Assembly: GCF_000350085.1 (NCBI RefSeq)
Contig: NZ_CAUM01000020.1
Coordinates: 1 to 64,000 of the forward strand
Length of the DNA stretch: 64,000 nucleotides
Direction of reading: 5' to 3'
Source: Mesorhizobium metallidurans STM 2683
GTDB taxonomy: Bacteria > Pseudomonadota > Alphaproteobacteria > Rhizobiales > Rhizobiaceae
In this document: piece after piece, positions 27,698-38,510 of the stretch
Numbering within the stretch: position 1 is the first letter of the stretch
How the letters are laid out: each line of letters begins with the position of its first letter
Made by a program: the position numbers and the translations under genes
The notes under the pieces: model-generated
The model's input: the letters and a program-made list of their open reading frames with translations, nothing else
Databases searched by the model: none
What the model was told of the DNA's origin: nothing

Positions 27698-28954
27698 ATG
27701 AATGACCTGACATCAATCCTGTCCGAACCTGTCGCCCGGCTCGGCGCCACCACGATCACGCTCGGCCACGCTCTGGCGTTCGGCGCGGTCCTGCTTCTTG
27801 GCCTGTTCCTGGCGCTGGTCGTCGCGCTGTGGCGGTCGGCCAAGGCGCGTGCGGTGGCAGCCGCGGAAGCCGCCGACCATGCCCGCGACGCCGAGGCGCG
27901 GATGGCCGGCATCCTGGCAAGCCAGGCCGAGATGCAGGGCCGCATGGGCGCCATCGCCGAAGTGTTCGGGGCGCGGCAGGCCGAACTGACGCAGTCGATC
28001 GGCCAAAGACTTGACGCGATGACCGGCCGGCTCGGCCAGACCATGACCGAGCAGACCAAATCGACGCATGAGAGCCTTGCCAGACTGCAGGAGCGGCTGG
28101 CGGTCATCGATACGGCGCAAGGCAATATCCAGTCGCTTGCCGGTCAGGTCGTGCAGCTGCAGGCGATCCTTTCCAACAAGCAGACGCGCGGCGCTTTCGG
28201 CCAGTCGCGCATGGAGGCGATCGTCGCCGACGGCCTGCCGCATGGCGCCTATGAGTTCCAGTCGACCTTGTCGAATGGCAGCCGGCCCGACTGCCTGGTG
28301 AGGATGCCGAACGGCGCGCCGGCGCTTGCCATCGACGCCAAGTTTCCGCTCGAAGCCTGGAACGCCATCCGCGCCGCCGAGGGCGCCGATTTGCAGAAGG
28401 CGGCGGCCCAGGCCTTCCGCCGAGATGTCGAGGTGCATGTTCGCGATATCGCCGAGAAGTATCTGATCCAGGGCGAGACCCAGGACATCGCCTTCATGTT
28501 CGTGCCGTCGGAATCGGTGTTCGCCGAGATCCATGAGAATTTCGAGGCGGTGGTGCAGCGCTCCCACCGGTCCCGCATCATCATCGTCTCGCCGTCATTG
28601 CTGATGCTGTCGATCCAGGTCATCCAGGCGATCCTCAAGGACGCCCGCATGCGCGAGCAGGCGCATCTGATCCAGGGCGAAGTCGTCCGGCTGATGGACG
28701 ACGTTGCGCGCGTCGACGACCGGGTGCGCCGGTTGCAGACGCATTTCGGCCAGGCGACCAAGGACATCGACGATATCCTGGTCTCGACCTCGAAGGTGAC
28801 CAAACGCGGCCAGAAGATCGAAGCGCTGGAGTTTGGAGCGGGTGAGGGCGTTGCGGAGAACCCGCATGGCTCCGCAAAGGCCGAAACGGGCGCGCGCGTT
28901 GCCGACTCCAAGACCGGTCAATTGAGGCTGAGGGTTGTCGAGGGCGACGACTGA
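27698..28954 (+). CDS. rmuC: DNA recombination protein RmuC
   Basis: A 418-residue RmuC homolog. One N-terminal membrane helix (about residues 20-42) is followed by a long Ala/Glu-rich coiled coil (about 45-150), then the RmuC nuclease-like core with AIDAKFPLEAWNAI and QDIAFMFVPSESVFAEI. RmuC restrains recombination of inverted repeats. The start MNDLTS at 27698 is used. It is divergent from def. Confidence 0.92.
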   Translation: MNDLTSILSEPVARLGATTITLGHALAFGAVLLLGLFLALVVALWRSAKARAVAAAEAADHARDAEARMAGILASQAEMQGRMGAIAEVFGARQAELTQSIGQRLDAMTGRLGQTMTEQTKSTHESLARLQERLAVIDTAQGNIQSLAGQVVQLQAILSNKQTRGAFGQSRMEAIVADGLPHGAYEFQSTLSNGSRPDCLVRMPNGAPALAIDAKFPLEAWNAIRAAEGADLQKAAAQAFRRDVEVHVRDIAEKYLIQGETQDIAFMFVPSESVFAEIHENFEAVVQRSHRSRIIIVSPSLLMLSIQVIQAILKDARMREQAHLIQGEVVRLMDDVARVDDRVRRLQTHFGQATKDIDDILVSTSKVTKRGQKIEALEFGAGEGVAENPHGSAKAETGARVADSKTGQLRLRVVEGDD

Positions 28955-28976
28955 ACGCGCCGGGCCGAATGCAGCG

Positions 28977-29381
28977 CTACTGCTCTTCCACGATCCTCGT
29001 GCCTTCGAATTCCGGCAGCCAGTGCAGCGCCGAGCGATGCCAATACTGGGCTCTCGGTACCAGTTGTTCACGCTGGCGCGCCGTGCCGACCCTGATGCCG
29101 TAGACCTTCGGCCCATCGCCGACCGATGTCGCGTAAAGATGCGAGCCGCACTCGCCGCAGAAGCCCTGCGCCCGCTTGGCGCCGCTCGCCCCGGTCTTGA
29201 TGTAGACCTTCGGCGTGCCTTTGGTGATTCTGTAATCCTCCTCTGGCACCCGCACCGACACGCGAAAGGCGGTGCCGGTCAGTTGCTGACAATCCGTGCA
29301 GTGGCAGATTGAGGTCTTTTCCGGGTCGACCTCCGCCTCATAGGTGATGGCTCCGCAATGGCAGCCGCCGTCGATTTTCAT
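28977..29381 (-). CDS. GFA-family (CENP-V/glutathione-dependent formaldehyde-activating) protein
   Basis: A 134-residue zinc-binding protein. Cysteine pairs [18 protein letters not shown] and FCGECGSHL are in the GFA order. Members bind zinc, and one activates formaldehyde with glutathione, but most are uncharacterised. The upstream remnant of a CDF transporter was truncated right behind it. Confidence 0.88.
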   Translation of the reverse strand: MKIDGGCHCGAITYEAEVDPEKTSICHCTDCQQLTGTAFRVSVRVPEEDYRITKGTPKVYIKTGASGAKRAQGFCGECGSHLYATSVGDGPKVYGIRVGTARQREQLVPRAQYWHRSALHWLPEFEGTRIVEEQ

Positions 29382-29456
29382 CTTCGTTCCTCCAAAGTCC
29401 TTTTAATCCTAGCGGGGCAAGGCCGCGAGGCAACAGCACGGCACTAATCCAGAGCT

Positions 29457-29712
29457 TCGCGACGATGAAGCTCCAGAAATAGGGTTCGCGGCCATGGCCG
29501 AGCGGATGCGTGCGGTCTGGCGGGCGGGCGGCGCGGTGCATGCCGTAGAGCAGCAGGCCGCCATTGCCGGTGTCGACCAACGAGTGCACATCTTCCGACA
29601 GCATCGCCGAGCTGCCGGTGAAGAAGGCGGCGGCGAATTTGGTCAGCGCGATCGCCAGATTGCCGGCAAGCGCCGCGTAGATGACCTTTTTCGATCCGCC
29701 ATGCGCCGCCAT
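29457..29712 (-). pseudogene. N-terminal remnant of a cation diffusion facilitator (CDF) transporter
   Basis: From ATG 29712, about 85 residues match the start of a CDF/ZT metal transporter: a first helix ([22 protein letters not shown]), [15 protein letters not shown] with the metal-site pattern, and [17 protein letters not shown]. The similarity then stops, and the frame continues as unrelated sequence into the GFA gene. Full CDF proteins have about 300 residues, so roughly the last two thirds are gone. Confidence 0.8.
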
Positions 29713-29821
29713 GGTGTGTTGTCCCGTTCGATGCCCGAGCTTAGCGGTCAACCCACCGGAGCTCCACAGCCATTCACAACGCGCGAGCCATCAAGTCGTT
29801 CAAGGTTGCTCTAACCGACGC

Positions 29822-30631
29822 CTACTCCACGACTTCGTCGGTCCACACTCTGAAGCCGGCAAGCGTGCCCGGCCCGAAAATATGGGTGAGCGGCACATCG
29901 GCTGCATCACGGCCGGAAGCGATCAGGATGCGGCCGATGCGTGGAGCATTGTTGCGCGGATCGAAGGCGTGCCAGCGGCCGCCGAGATAGACCTCCATCC
30001 AGGCGCAGAAATCCATGCTCGCCCACGGCTTCGGCAGGCCGATGTCGCTGATGTAGCCGGTGCAGTAGCGGGTCGGGATGTTGAGCGCCCGGCAGAAGGC
30101 GACGGCGAGGTGGGCAAAGTCGCGGCAGACGCCGCTCTGCTCACGATAGGCTTCGGCCGCGGTGCGCGTCGGCCGTGCATTGCCGTAGTTGAAGACGATG
30201 TGGTTGTGGACGAAGTCGCAGACCGCTTGCACGCGCGGGATACCAAGGGGCGTGTGGCCAAACAGCCGCCACGCCTCATTCGCCAGCACGTCGCTTTCGC
30301 AATAGCGGCTAGTCAGCAGGAACAGCAGCGTGTCCGAGGGCAGGTCGCGCACCTCGTGCTGCCAGGCCATCAGGTCGCCGATCTCGAAAGTGCCAGGGTC
30401 GCGGATCACCGCGTCGGTGCCGAATGAAAAGCGTCCCGGCGGCGCGACGAGACGATTGCACCAGTTGCCGAAGCTGTCGCGGTAACTTTCGATCGGAACC
30501 GGTGGGCTGGAGATCAGGAAATCCGGCCGTTCGAGATCGGATGCCCTGGAATAGTGGACATTGAGCATCGCGATCAGCGGCGTTTCCTGCGGGAAGTCGA
30601 AGCTCATCTCGCAGCCGAGGTGGATTCGCAT
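29822..30631 (-). CDS. Transglutaminase-like cysteine-protease-fold protein
   Basis: A 269-residue protein. An N-terminal beta-rich domain precedes the transglutaminase core. The nucleophile is in SGVCRDFAHLAVAFCRAL, and the Asp/Asn region in GRWHAFDPRNNAPRIGR. Where the textbook catalytic His would be (DF-H-AW) there is Cys (MDFCAWMEVYL); relatives also vary here, so inactivity should not be assumed. The start at 30631 or an ATG 24 nt later is possible. Confidence 0.85.
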   Translation of the reverse strand: MRIHLGCEMSFDFPQETPLIAMLNVHYSRASDLERPDFLISSPPVPIESYRDSFGNWCNRLVAPPGRFSFGTDAVIRDPGTFEIGDLMAWQHEVRDLPSDTLLFLLTSRYCESDVLANEAWRLFGHTPLGIPRVQAVCDFVHNHIVFNYGNARPTRTAAEAYREQSGVCRDFAHLAVAFCRALNIPTRYCTGYISDIGLPKPWASMDFCAWMEVYLGGRWHAFDPRNNAPRIGRILIASGRDAADVPLTHIFGPGTLAGFRVWTDEVVE

Positions 30632-30843
30632 TGTGGTCCTGACCGGCCTGCCTGATCGTCATCCGGAGAAAGCCGGATTGATGCCGCAGTGCAAAGAAGA
30701 CCATGGCATGGACCGAAACCGTTGACGAGGAAAATAGAAAAGGCGTTGACAGCCCCTCAACTGGCGCACCGGGATGCAACAGCCTCTTGCGGTCGGGCCA
30801 ATCTCTTGTTTCACTTCGCCCGCCACCATTGGAGGAACGAATC

Positions 30844-30969
30844 ATGGCTAAAGGTGCGATGAAGGCGGGCAAGGAAGCCCGCAAGCCGAAGAAGGACGCG
30901 AAGAAGCCAGCCGCGGCCCCGGTGCTCAAGGCGCCGCCGGTCAAGGCGACGAGGCTCAAGGACAAGTAG
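30844..30969 (+). CDS. Small Lys/Ala-rich basic protein
   Basis: A 41-residue protein starting MAKGAMKAGKEARKPKKDAKK and ending RLKDK, strongly basic and low in complexity. The ribosome site ggaggaacgaatc is excellent. Similar short lysine-rich proteins are common in rhizobia. A ttgaca box at 30734-30739 may be its promoter -35 region. Nucleic-acid binding is a guess from charge. Confidence 0.65.
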   Translation: MAKGAMKAGKEARKPKKDAKKPAAAPVLKAPPVKATRLKDK

Positions 30970-31069
30970 GCCGGCCAATCCGTTTTGGCGCGGATTTCAA
31001 ACCGGCGGCATGAACAAATGCTGCCGGCGTTTTGTTGATTGGACGGGCGAAGCTCCCCATATCGAAGCT

Positions 31070-31117
31070 GCGAGGACGACCTCGCGCCTTCCCCCAACAA
31101 TCGGCCGGGACGACCCG
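31070..31117 (+). ncRNA. Guanidine-II riboswitch (mini-ykkC)
   Basis: Two short hairpins each carry an ACGA tetraloop: gcgagg-ACGA-cctcgc (31070-31085) and cggg-ACGA-cccg (31106-31117), joined by a 20-nt linker. Paired ACGR-capped hairpins upstream of a SugE/Gdx gene are the definition of the guanidine-II class. The exporter gene starts 84 nt downstream. Guanidine binding is expected to raise translation of gdx. Confidence 0.85.
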
Positions 31118-31200
31118 CCATCAAGTGTTGCTTTGTGCGAGTCGTTATCCCAAAACCGCCACAAACTTTTGGGCGACACGCACCGAACGGAGCGTACCCG

Positions 31201-31515
31201 ATGTCGTGGGTTTTTCTGTTTTTCGCCGGCCTGTTCGAGATCGGCTGGGCGATCGGCCTCAAATACACCGATGGCTTCTCGAAGCCGCTGCCGACCATCC
31301 TGACCGTCGCCTCGATGATCGTCAGCCTGGGCTTGCTCGGCCTGGCGCTGAAGACATTGCCGGTCGGCACGGCCTATGCGGTATGGACCGGCATCGGCAC
31401 GGTCGGCACCGCGCTGCTTGGCATCTGGCTGCTTGGCGAGCCGGCGACGGCGGTCCGGTTGGGTTGTATCGCGCTGATCGTCTGCGGCATTATGGGGCTG
31501 AAACTGGCGGCCTGA
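31201..31515 (+). CDS. gdx: Guanidinium exporter of the SMR family (SugE/Gdx)
   Basis: A 104-residue four-helix SMR transporter. The essential Glu13 is in [15 protein letters not shown], and the Gdx-type [14 protein letters not shown] motif is present. Gdx exchanges guanidinium for protons. The guanidine-II riboswitch upstream fits this assignment over a multidrug role. Ribosome site acggag lies before the ATG. Confidence 0.93.
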   Translation: MSWVFLFFAGLFEIGWAIGLKYTDGFSKPLPTILTVASMIVSLGLLGLALKTLPVGTAYAVWTGIGTVGTALLGIWLLGEPATAVRLGCIALIVCGIMGLKLAA

Positions 31516-31594
31516 CTTTCAAACTCAGGACAAACGCCTTCAGGGCCGCTGTGGGGCGACCCTGATTGTGATTGTGCCAGTGGCGTTTTGGACG

Positions 31595-32029
31595 CTAGCG
31601 GGCGGAGAAGCCCGGAGGCGTCCGGCCGGTGCGCTGCTTGCGCGCCGCATAACGCGCGTCGCGCTTGGCCTTGCGTTCGGCCTCGTCGGCAAGCAGACGA
31701 GCGATACGCTCGTTCTCTTCGGCTTCCCGAATCTTGGCCTCGGCCTGCGCTGCCTCTTCCGCGGCGATACGCGCCGCTTCGGCGGCCGCCTCGCGCTCGG
31801 CCTTTTCGGCCGCTTCGCGCGCCAGCTTTTCCTGCCTCAGCCTGGCCTTTTCAGCCTCGCGTATCGCACGCGCCTCGAGGATTGCCTTGCGTTCGGCCTG
31901 CCGTGCCAGCACCGCTGGATCGTCTGCTGCCGGCTTTGACTTGAAGCGCTCCAGAAGCGCCTTCTTTGCCTCGTTTGCGGCATTGCGCCGCTCGAAAATG
32001 TCTTTTTCCCTGTAGATAGCCAATTCCAC
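31595..32029 (-). CDS. DUF6481-type coiled-coil protein
   Basis: A 144-residue protein. The start (YREKDIFERRNAANEAKKALLERFKSKP) matches a small conserved alphaproteobacterial family; PAADDPAVLARQAERKAI follows. Residues about 45-130 are a continuous Ala/Glu/Lys/Arg coiled coil, and the end is RTGRTPPGFSAR. The GTG at 32029 is used; TTG at 32023 has better spacing to agggaa. Function unknown. Confidence 0.7.
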   Translation of the reverse strand: MELAIYREKDIFERRNAANEAKKALLERFKSKPAADDPAVLARQAERKAILEARAIREAEKARLRQEKLAREAAEKAEREAAAEAARIAAEEAAQAEAKIREAEENERIARLLADEAERKAKRDARYAARKQRTGRTPPGFSAR

Positions 32030-32238
32030 TTCCCTGAAGTCAATTTGCGAGGCTTACATACGCGCGAATACCGAGAGTTCAAGCGCCAAAACAGTATGCC
32101 AGCCATGAAATTGTGAGCTGTTGCAGCCGGGAGACGTTTGTCGCAACAGACATGCACTGTTCACCGCCCGCGCCACTGGCAGTGCGCCGGGCGGATCGCT
32201 ACCTCTAGCCTAACAAACGACACGTCAGGATGACATTC

Positions 32239-33300
32239 ATGGAACTTGGTCTCTACACCTTCGCCGACGTGAGCCCTGAGCCCGGTCCCGGCGCCATCGG
32301 CCCGCATGAGCGGCTGCGCAATTTGATCGAGGAAATCGAGCTGGCCGACCAGGTCGGCCTCGACGTCTTCGGGCTGGGCGAGCATCACCGCCCCGACTAT
32401 GCCGCCTCGGCGCCGGTCGTCGCCCTGGCGGCGGCGGCGGAGCGCAGCAAGCGCATCAAGCTGACCAGCGCTGTGACCGTACTGTCTTCCGACGATCCGG
32501 TTCGCGTCTTCCAGCAGTTTGCGACACTCGACCTCCTGTCCGGCGGCCGTGCCGAGATCATGGCCGGGCGCGGCTCGTTCATCGAGTCCTTTCCGCTGTT
32601 CGGCTACAATCTCGAAGACTATGACGAGCTCTTCGCCGAAAAACTCGACCTGCTGCTCGCCATCCGTGACAGCGTGAAGGTGACGTGGTCCGGCAATCTG
32701 CGCGCGGCGATCAATGATCGCGGCGTCTATCCCCGGCCTTTCCAGGACAGATTGCCGATCTGGATCGCGATCGGTGGTACGCCGCAATCCGCCGCCCGCG
32801 CGGGCGCGCTCGGCCTGCCGCTGGCGCTCGCCATCATCGGTGGCGAGCCGGCCCGGTTCGCGCCGCTTTTCGATATCTACCGGGACGCGGCCAGGCGGGC
32901 AGGCAATGATCTGGAAACACTGGCCACCAGCCTCAACGTGCACGGCTTCATCGCCGAGACGACGGACCAGGCAGCCGACGATTTCTACGGTCCGCAGGCC
33001 GAGGTGATGAACCGCATCGGCCGCGAGCGCGGCTGGGGCCCGACATCACGGGCGCATTTCGACCAGTCGCGCGGCCCGAACGGCGCGCTGTTCGTCGGCA
33101 ATCCCGTGCAGGTGGCCGAGAAGATCATTGCCCAGCACAGGATATTCGGCAACGACCGTTTCCTGCTGCAGATGGCGATCGGCATCATGCCGCACGCCAA
33201 GGTCATGAAGGCAATCGAACTCTATGGCACGAAGGTGGCGCCGATCGTGCGCAAGGAGACGGCGAAGAGCCTTCCTGCCGCGACTGCACCAGTCGCCTGA
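32239..33300 (+). CDS. LLM-class flavin-dependent oxidoreductase
   Basis: A 353-residue bacterial-luciferase-like monooxygenase of the [10 protein letters not shown] group. Features are [38 protein letters not shown] and the flavin-site [13 protein letters not shown]. The ATG at 32239 (agga 9 nt upstream) is preferred to one 9 nt earlier that abuts its ribosome site. Substrate unknown; reduced flavin would come from a separate reductase. Confidence 0.87.
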   Translation: MELGLYTFADVSPEPGPGAIGPHERLRNLIEEIELADQVGLDVFGLGEHHRPDYAASAPVVALAAAAERSKRIKLTSAVTVLSSDDPVRVFQQFATLDLLSGGRAEIMAGRGSFIESFPLFGYNLEDYDELFAEKLDLLLAIRDSVKVTWSGNLRAAINDRGVYPRPFQDRLPIWIAIGGTPQSAARAGALGLPLALAIIGGEPARFAPLFDIYRDAARRAGNDLETLATSLNVHGFIAETTDQAADDFYGPQAEVMNRIGRERGWGPTSRAHFDQSRGPNGALFVGNPVQVAEKIIAQHRIFGNDRFLLQMAIGIMPHAKVMKAIELYGTKVAPIVRKETAKSLPAATAPVA

Positions 33301-33417
33301 TTCCCGGGAGGCATGACTCAAGATCATCCCTTGCATCATTGCCGGCTAACGGAACTTTGACGAGGCAAGGACGTTTTCGCCAAGGAGCCGCTCCAATCGC
33401 GGTATGCCCGAGGGGAA

Positions 33418-34590
33418 ATGATGAAAGCCGAACCGATCGCGTCGGGCGCAGGCGTTGGCGAAAGCCCGGATCCGCGCATTGAGGCGCGCGCGGATACGCA
33501 TTTGATGCGCTCGCTGCTCGTCGGCATCTTTGTTCTAATGATCGTCTACGCGCTCTATTTCGGCCGCGCTTTCTTCATGCCGGTGATCCTGGCCTTTTTG
33601 CTGGCGCTGACGCTGACCCCGATCGTGCGCTTCCTGCGCAAGCACGGCGTGCCCGACGTGGTGTCAGCGAGTTTTTTGGTGCTGCTGTCCGTCTGCTTTG
33701 TCGCCATTGCAGGCTATCTGCTCAGCGGTCCGGTCATCGACCTCATCAACAACTCCTCTTCGATCGGCCTGCAGCTCACTGAGCGCCTCGATCAGCTGCG
33801 GCGTCCGTTCGAAAGGATCATGGAGATTTCCCATCAGCTGGAAGGGCTGATGGCAACGTCGCAGGACGCCGGTGTGCAGCGGGTGGCGCTCGCACCATCG
33901 GGCATTCTCTCGCAAGCGGCGGACAATCTGCTGTCGGCGGCGACGAGCATCACCATCGTCTTCGTGCTGTCGCTGTTCCTGCTTGCCTCGGGCACGATGT
34001 TTTATGAAAAGATCATCCAGTCCTTCGCCAGCCTCAGCGAGAAAAAACGGGCATTGCGGGTCGTCTACGACGTCGAACGCGAGATTTCGTATTATCTGCT
34101 GACGGTCTCGGTAATCAACGCGGGTCTCGGCACGGTGACCGGTCTCGGCCTCTGGGCGCTCGGCATGCCCAATCCGCTGGTCTGGGGCGCGGCTGCCGCG
34201 CTGCTCAATTTCCTGCCCTATGTCGGACCGCTGATCACCATCACACTCATCACGATCATCGCGCTGATCAGCTTCGACACCATCCCCTACGCGCTGCTGG
34301 CGCCAGCCTTCGTGCTGTTGTGCGTCATCATCGAGGGGCAATTCGTAACGCCGATGGCGGTCGGCCGCCGCCTCGAGATCAACGCCGTGGCAATCTTCAT
34401 CGCCATCGCCTTCTGGTCCTGGCTATGGGGCTTCATCGGCGCGCTGATGGCGGTGCCGCTGCTGGTCGTCATCAAGGTGTTCTGCGACCATTTCGACGGC
34501 CTCAGCCATGTCGGCAATTTCCTGGCGGCGCAGCATATGGCAGTGATCGAGGAGGACGACACCACCGACACCGGACCTGCAAAGGGCTGA
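33418..34590 (+). CDS. AI-2E (PerM-like) family transporter
   Basis: A 390-residue membrane protein with about eight helices. Two helices at the start (YALYFGRAFFMPVILAFLLALTLTPI) precede a long amphipathic periplasmic section, then a C-terminal bundle with NFLPYVGPLI and GRRLEINAVAIFIAIAFWSWLWG. Family members export autoinducer-2 or ions; the substrate here is open. Two adjacent ATGs (33418, 33421) both fit the aggggaa site. Confidence 0.88.
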   Translation: MMKAEPIASGAGVGESPDPRIEARADTHLMRSLLVGIFVLMIVYALYFGRAFFMPVILAFLLALTLTPIVRFLRKHGVPDVVSASFLVLLSVCFVAIAGYLLSGPVIDLINNSSSIGLQLTERLDQLRRPFERIMEISHQLEGLMATSQDAGVQRVALAPSGILSQAADNLLSAATSITIVFVLSLFLLASGTMFYEKIIQSFASLSEKKRALRVVYDVEREISYYLLTVSVINAGLGTVTGLGLWALGMPNPLVWGAAAALLNFLPYVGPLITITLITIIALISFDTIPYALLAPAFVLLCVIIEGQFVTPMAVGRRLEINAVAIFIAIAFWSWLWGFIGALMAVPLLVVIKVFCDHFDGLSHVGNFLAAQHMAVIEEDDTTDTGPAKG

Positions 34591-34659
34591 TCAATATTTT
34601 TGAATTTGCGGCGTCGCCGGTCGCTCCCTACATCCGATCCCCACACAGGATCCCCGCCC

Positions 34660-35661
34660 ATGACCGCTCTTTCCGTTCTTGACCTGTCGCCGATCGTTGA
34701 AGGCAGCAACGCTTCGCAATCGCTCGCCAATTCGCTTGATCTCGCTCGCCACGCCGAGCGGCTGGGCTACAAGCGCTACTGGTTGGCCGAGCATCACAAC
34801 ATGCCGGGCATCGCAAGTGCGGCCACATCCGTCGTCATCGCCCATGTCGCGGGCGGCACCAAAACGATACGCGTCGGCGCCGGCGGCATCATGCTGCCCA
34901 ATCATTCTCCGCTGGTCATCGCCGAGCAATTCGGCACGCTGGCCGCATTGCATCCGGGCCGCATCGACCTTGGCCTCGGCCGGGCACCCGGCACCGACAT
35001 GGCGACGGCGCGCGCATTGCGCCGCAACCTCGACGCCGGCGCCGACAATTTCCCGCAGGATGTCGTCGAGCTGATGGGCTATTTCCAGCCGGCCGAAGAG
35101 GGCCAGCGCATCCGCGCCGTGCCCGGCGAGGGCGAAAAGGTGACAATCTGGATCCTGGGCTCCAGCCTCTATGGCGCGCAACTCGCCGCCCTGCTCGGCC
35201 TGCCCTACGCCTTCGCCTCGCATTTCGCGCCGGCCGAGCTCGACCATGCGCTGGAGATCTACCGCTCGCGCTTCCAGCCGTCGGAGCAGCTCGACAAGCC
35301 CTATGTCATGCTTGGCCTCAACGTCTTTGCCGCACCCACCGATGCCGAGGCGCGGCTGTTGTTCACCTCGCTGCAGCAGGCCTTCGTCAACCTGCGCACC
35401 GGCCGGCCCGGCCGCTTGCCGCCGCCGGTCGAAAATTATGACCGCGACCTCGACGCTATGGCCAAGACCATGCTTGGCCAGGCGCTGTCCTGCGCCGTTG
35501 TCGGCGCTCCCGAAACGGTCCGGCAAGGCATCGACGCGTTTGTTCGGCGCACCGGCGCCGACGAGCTGATGGTCACCGCACAGGTTTTCGACCATGGCGC
35601 GCGACTGCGCTCCTTCGAGATCCTGGCCGAGGCCCACAAATCGCTGTCGCAAGCGGCCTGA
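34660..35661 (+). CDS. LLM-class flavin-dependent oxidoreductase (YhbW/MsnO8-like)
   Basis: A 333-residue luciferase-family protein. It shows [24 protein letters not shown] family spacing (here from [10 protein letters not shown]), [30 protein letters not shown] and the flavin loop GLGRAPGTD. It is a different subgroup from the LLM gene 1.4 kb upstream. Start at 34660; the frame upstream overlaps the transporter's end region. Substrate unknown. Confidence 0.88.
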   Translation: MTALSVLDLSPIVEGSNASQSLANSLDLARHAERLGYKRYWLAEHHNMPGIASAATSVVIAHVAGGTKTIRVGAGGIMLPNHSPLVIAEQFGTLAALHPGRIDLGLGRAPGTDMATARALRRNLDAGADNFPQDVVELMGYFQPAEEGQRIRAVPGEGEKVTIWILGSSLYGAQLAALLGLPYAFASHFAPAELDHALEIYRSRFQPSEQLDKPYVMLGLNVFAAPTDAEARLLFTSLQQAFVNLRTGRPGRLPPPVENYDRDLDAMAKTMLGQALSCAVVGAPETVRQGIDAFVRRTGADELMVTAQVFDHGARLRSFEILAEAHKSLSQAA

Positions 35662-35683
35662 CGTTCTTCCCGAAACTGGCGCG

Positions 35684-36751
35684 TTACGCGCTGACGCTCT
35701 GCGCGACCGCTCCGAGCGGCCGGCATGAATTGCGGATCATCAGGCGGCCCTTGAGCGTCAGCTTGCGCGGCGGTGCGTCCCTGTTGCCGGCGAGCCGGTC
35801 GAGCAGCAGGTTGGCCGTCTGTTCACCGATCGCCTGCACCGGCTGGGAAACCGTGGTGAGCTGCGGCTGAAACACATCCGACCAGGGGAAATCGTCGAAA
35901 CAGGCAACCGAAATATCCTGCGGACAGGACAGCCCGATATCGCGGATCGCCTTCATGGCGCCGATCACCATCGGATTGTTGGCCGAGAAGATGGCGCTGG
36001 GGCGGTCGTGCAGCGACAGCAGCTGCATCGTGGCATTGTAGCCGTCGACTTCGTGGAAATTGCCGAAACGGACCAGTTCGTTCTCGACCGGCAGGCCGGC
36101 GGCCTGGAGTGCCTCGCGATAGCCCGCCATGCGGTCGTGCATGGGCGATATGTCGAACGTTCCGGTTATGTAGCCGATGCGCCGGTGGCCGAGATCGATC
36201 AGATAGGTGATGGCGTCGAACACCGCGCGCTGGTTGTCGAGCACGACCGTATCGGTATCGACCCCCTCGCAAACGCGGTCGAGCAGCACCACCGGTACAT
36301 TGGCGCTTTCGACTATCCCTTTGAGGATCGCGCCGTCGCCGACGCGGGCGACGATCAACCCGTCGACCATGCGGTCGAGCAGCAGCCTGATCTGGTCGTC
36401 CTGCGTGTTCAGGTCCTCGTCCGTGCAGCACAGCATGACCGCATAGCCGGCGCGGTCGAACGCTTGCTGGATGACCGAAACAACATCGGTGAAGAACGGA
36501 TTGGTGATGTGCGGAACGGTGAGACCGATGGTGCGGGTCGTACCCATCTTCAAGCTGCGGGCGATCGCGTTGCGCTTGTAGCCGATGTCGCGGATCGCCT
36601 GCTCGATGCGCTGGCTGAGCTCGGGACTGACGGTCGCGGTGCCGTTGATCAGCGCCGACACGGTGGCGACCGAAACGCGCGCCGCCTCGGCCACATGCAG
36701 CATGGTCGGAGCCGTGGACTTTCGCTGTTTTTTTCGCCCTGACGCCGTCAT
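35684..36751 (-). CDS. LacI-family transcriptional repressor
   Basis: A 355-residue LacI/GalR regulator. The helix-turn-helix and hinge are TMLHVAEAARVSVATVSALING and QAIRDIGYKRNAIARSLK; a periplasmic-binding-protein-like sugar domain follows. It is divergent from a three-gene sugar ABC importer. Two cgaaacgttt operators lie in the gap, so it probably represses both itself and the importer until a sugar binds. Confidence 0.93.
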   Translation of the reverse strand: MTASGRKKQRKSTAPTMLHVAEAARVSVATVSALINGTATVSPELSQRIEQAIRDIGYKRNAIARSLKMGTTRTIGLTVPHITNPFFTDVVSVIQQAFDRAGYAVMLCCTDEDLNTQDDQIRLLLDRMVDGLIVARVGDGAILKGIVESANVPVVLLDRVCEGVDTDTVVLDNQRAVFDAITYLIDLGHRRIGYITGTFDISPMHDRMAGYREALQAAGLPVENELVRFGNFHEVDGYNATMQLLSLHDRPSAIFSANNPMVIGAMKAIRDIGLSCPQDISVACFDDFPWSDVFQPQLTTVSQPVQAIGEQTANLLLDRLAGNRDAPPRKLTLKGRLMIRNSCRPLGAVAQSVSA

Positions 36752-36755
36752 TTTT

Positions 36756-36767
36756 CGAAACGTTTCG
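36756..36767. promoter_or_regulatory. LacI-type operator 1
   Basis: Perfect 12-bp palindrome cgaaacgtttcg, 5 nt upstream of the LacI gene start: the central-CG layout typical of LacI/GalR sites. It should mediate autorepression. Confidence 0.75.
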
Positions 36768-36863
36768 CCGCCCTTTGGCTGTAATACCTACGGAATCTTG
36801 CGTAGTTGCGCAAGAATTGAAATGCATCAACCCCAACGTCATAAGATACCGGCTTGACACGAT

Positions 36864-36875
36864 CGAAACGTTTAG
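36864..36875. promoter_or_regulatory. LacI-type operator 2 within the importer promoter
   Basis: cgaaacgtttag shares 10 of 12 bases with operator 1. It lies just downstream of a consensus -35 box ttgaca (36854-36859), so bound repressor would block RNA polymerase at the ABC operon promoter. The two operators are 108 bp apart, compatible with looping. Confidence 0.7.
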
Positions 36876-36923
36876 ATTAGCGTTCGGAAGGTTCGACGAC
36901 GACGGAGGGAGGCCGTTCTTGTC

Positions 36924-38506
<1,583 letters not shown>

Positions 38507-38510
<4 letters not shown>

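Noticed and set aside
29822..30631. Calling the transglutaminase-like protein inactive because Cys replaces the canonical His
   Set aside because: Related members also vary at this position, so loss of activity cannot be concluded from sequence alone.
31000..31200. Guanidine-I (ykkC) riboswitch
   Set aside because: The larger ykkC consensus elements are absent; the paired ACGA hairpins fit the guanidine-II class instead.
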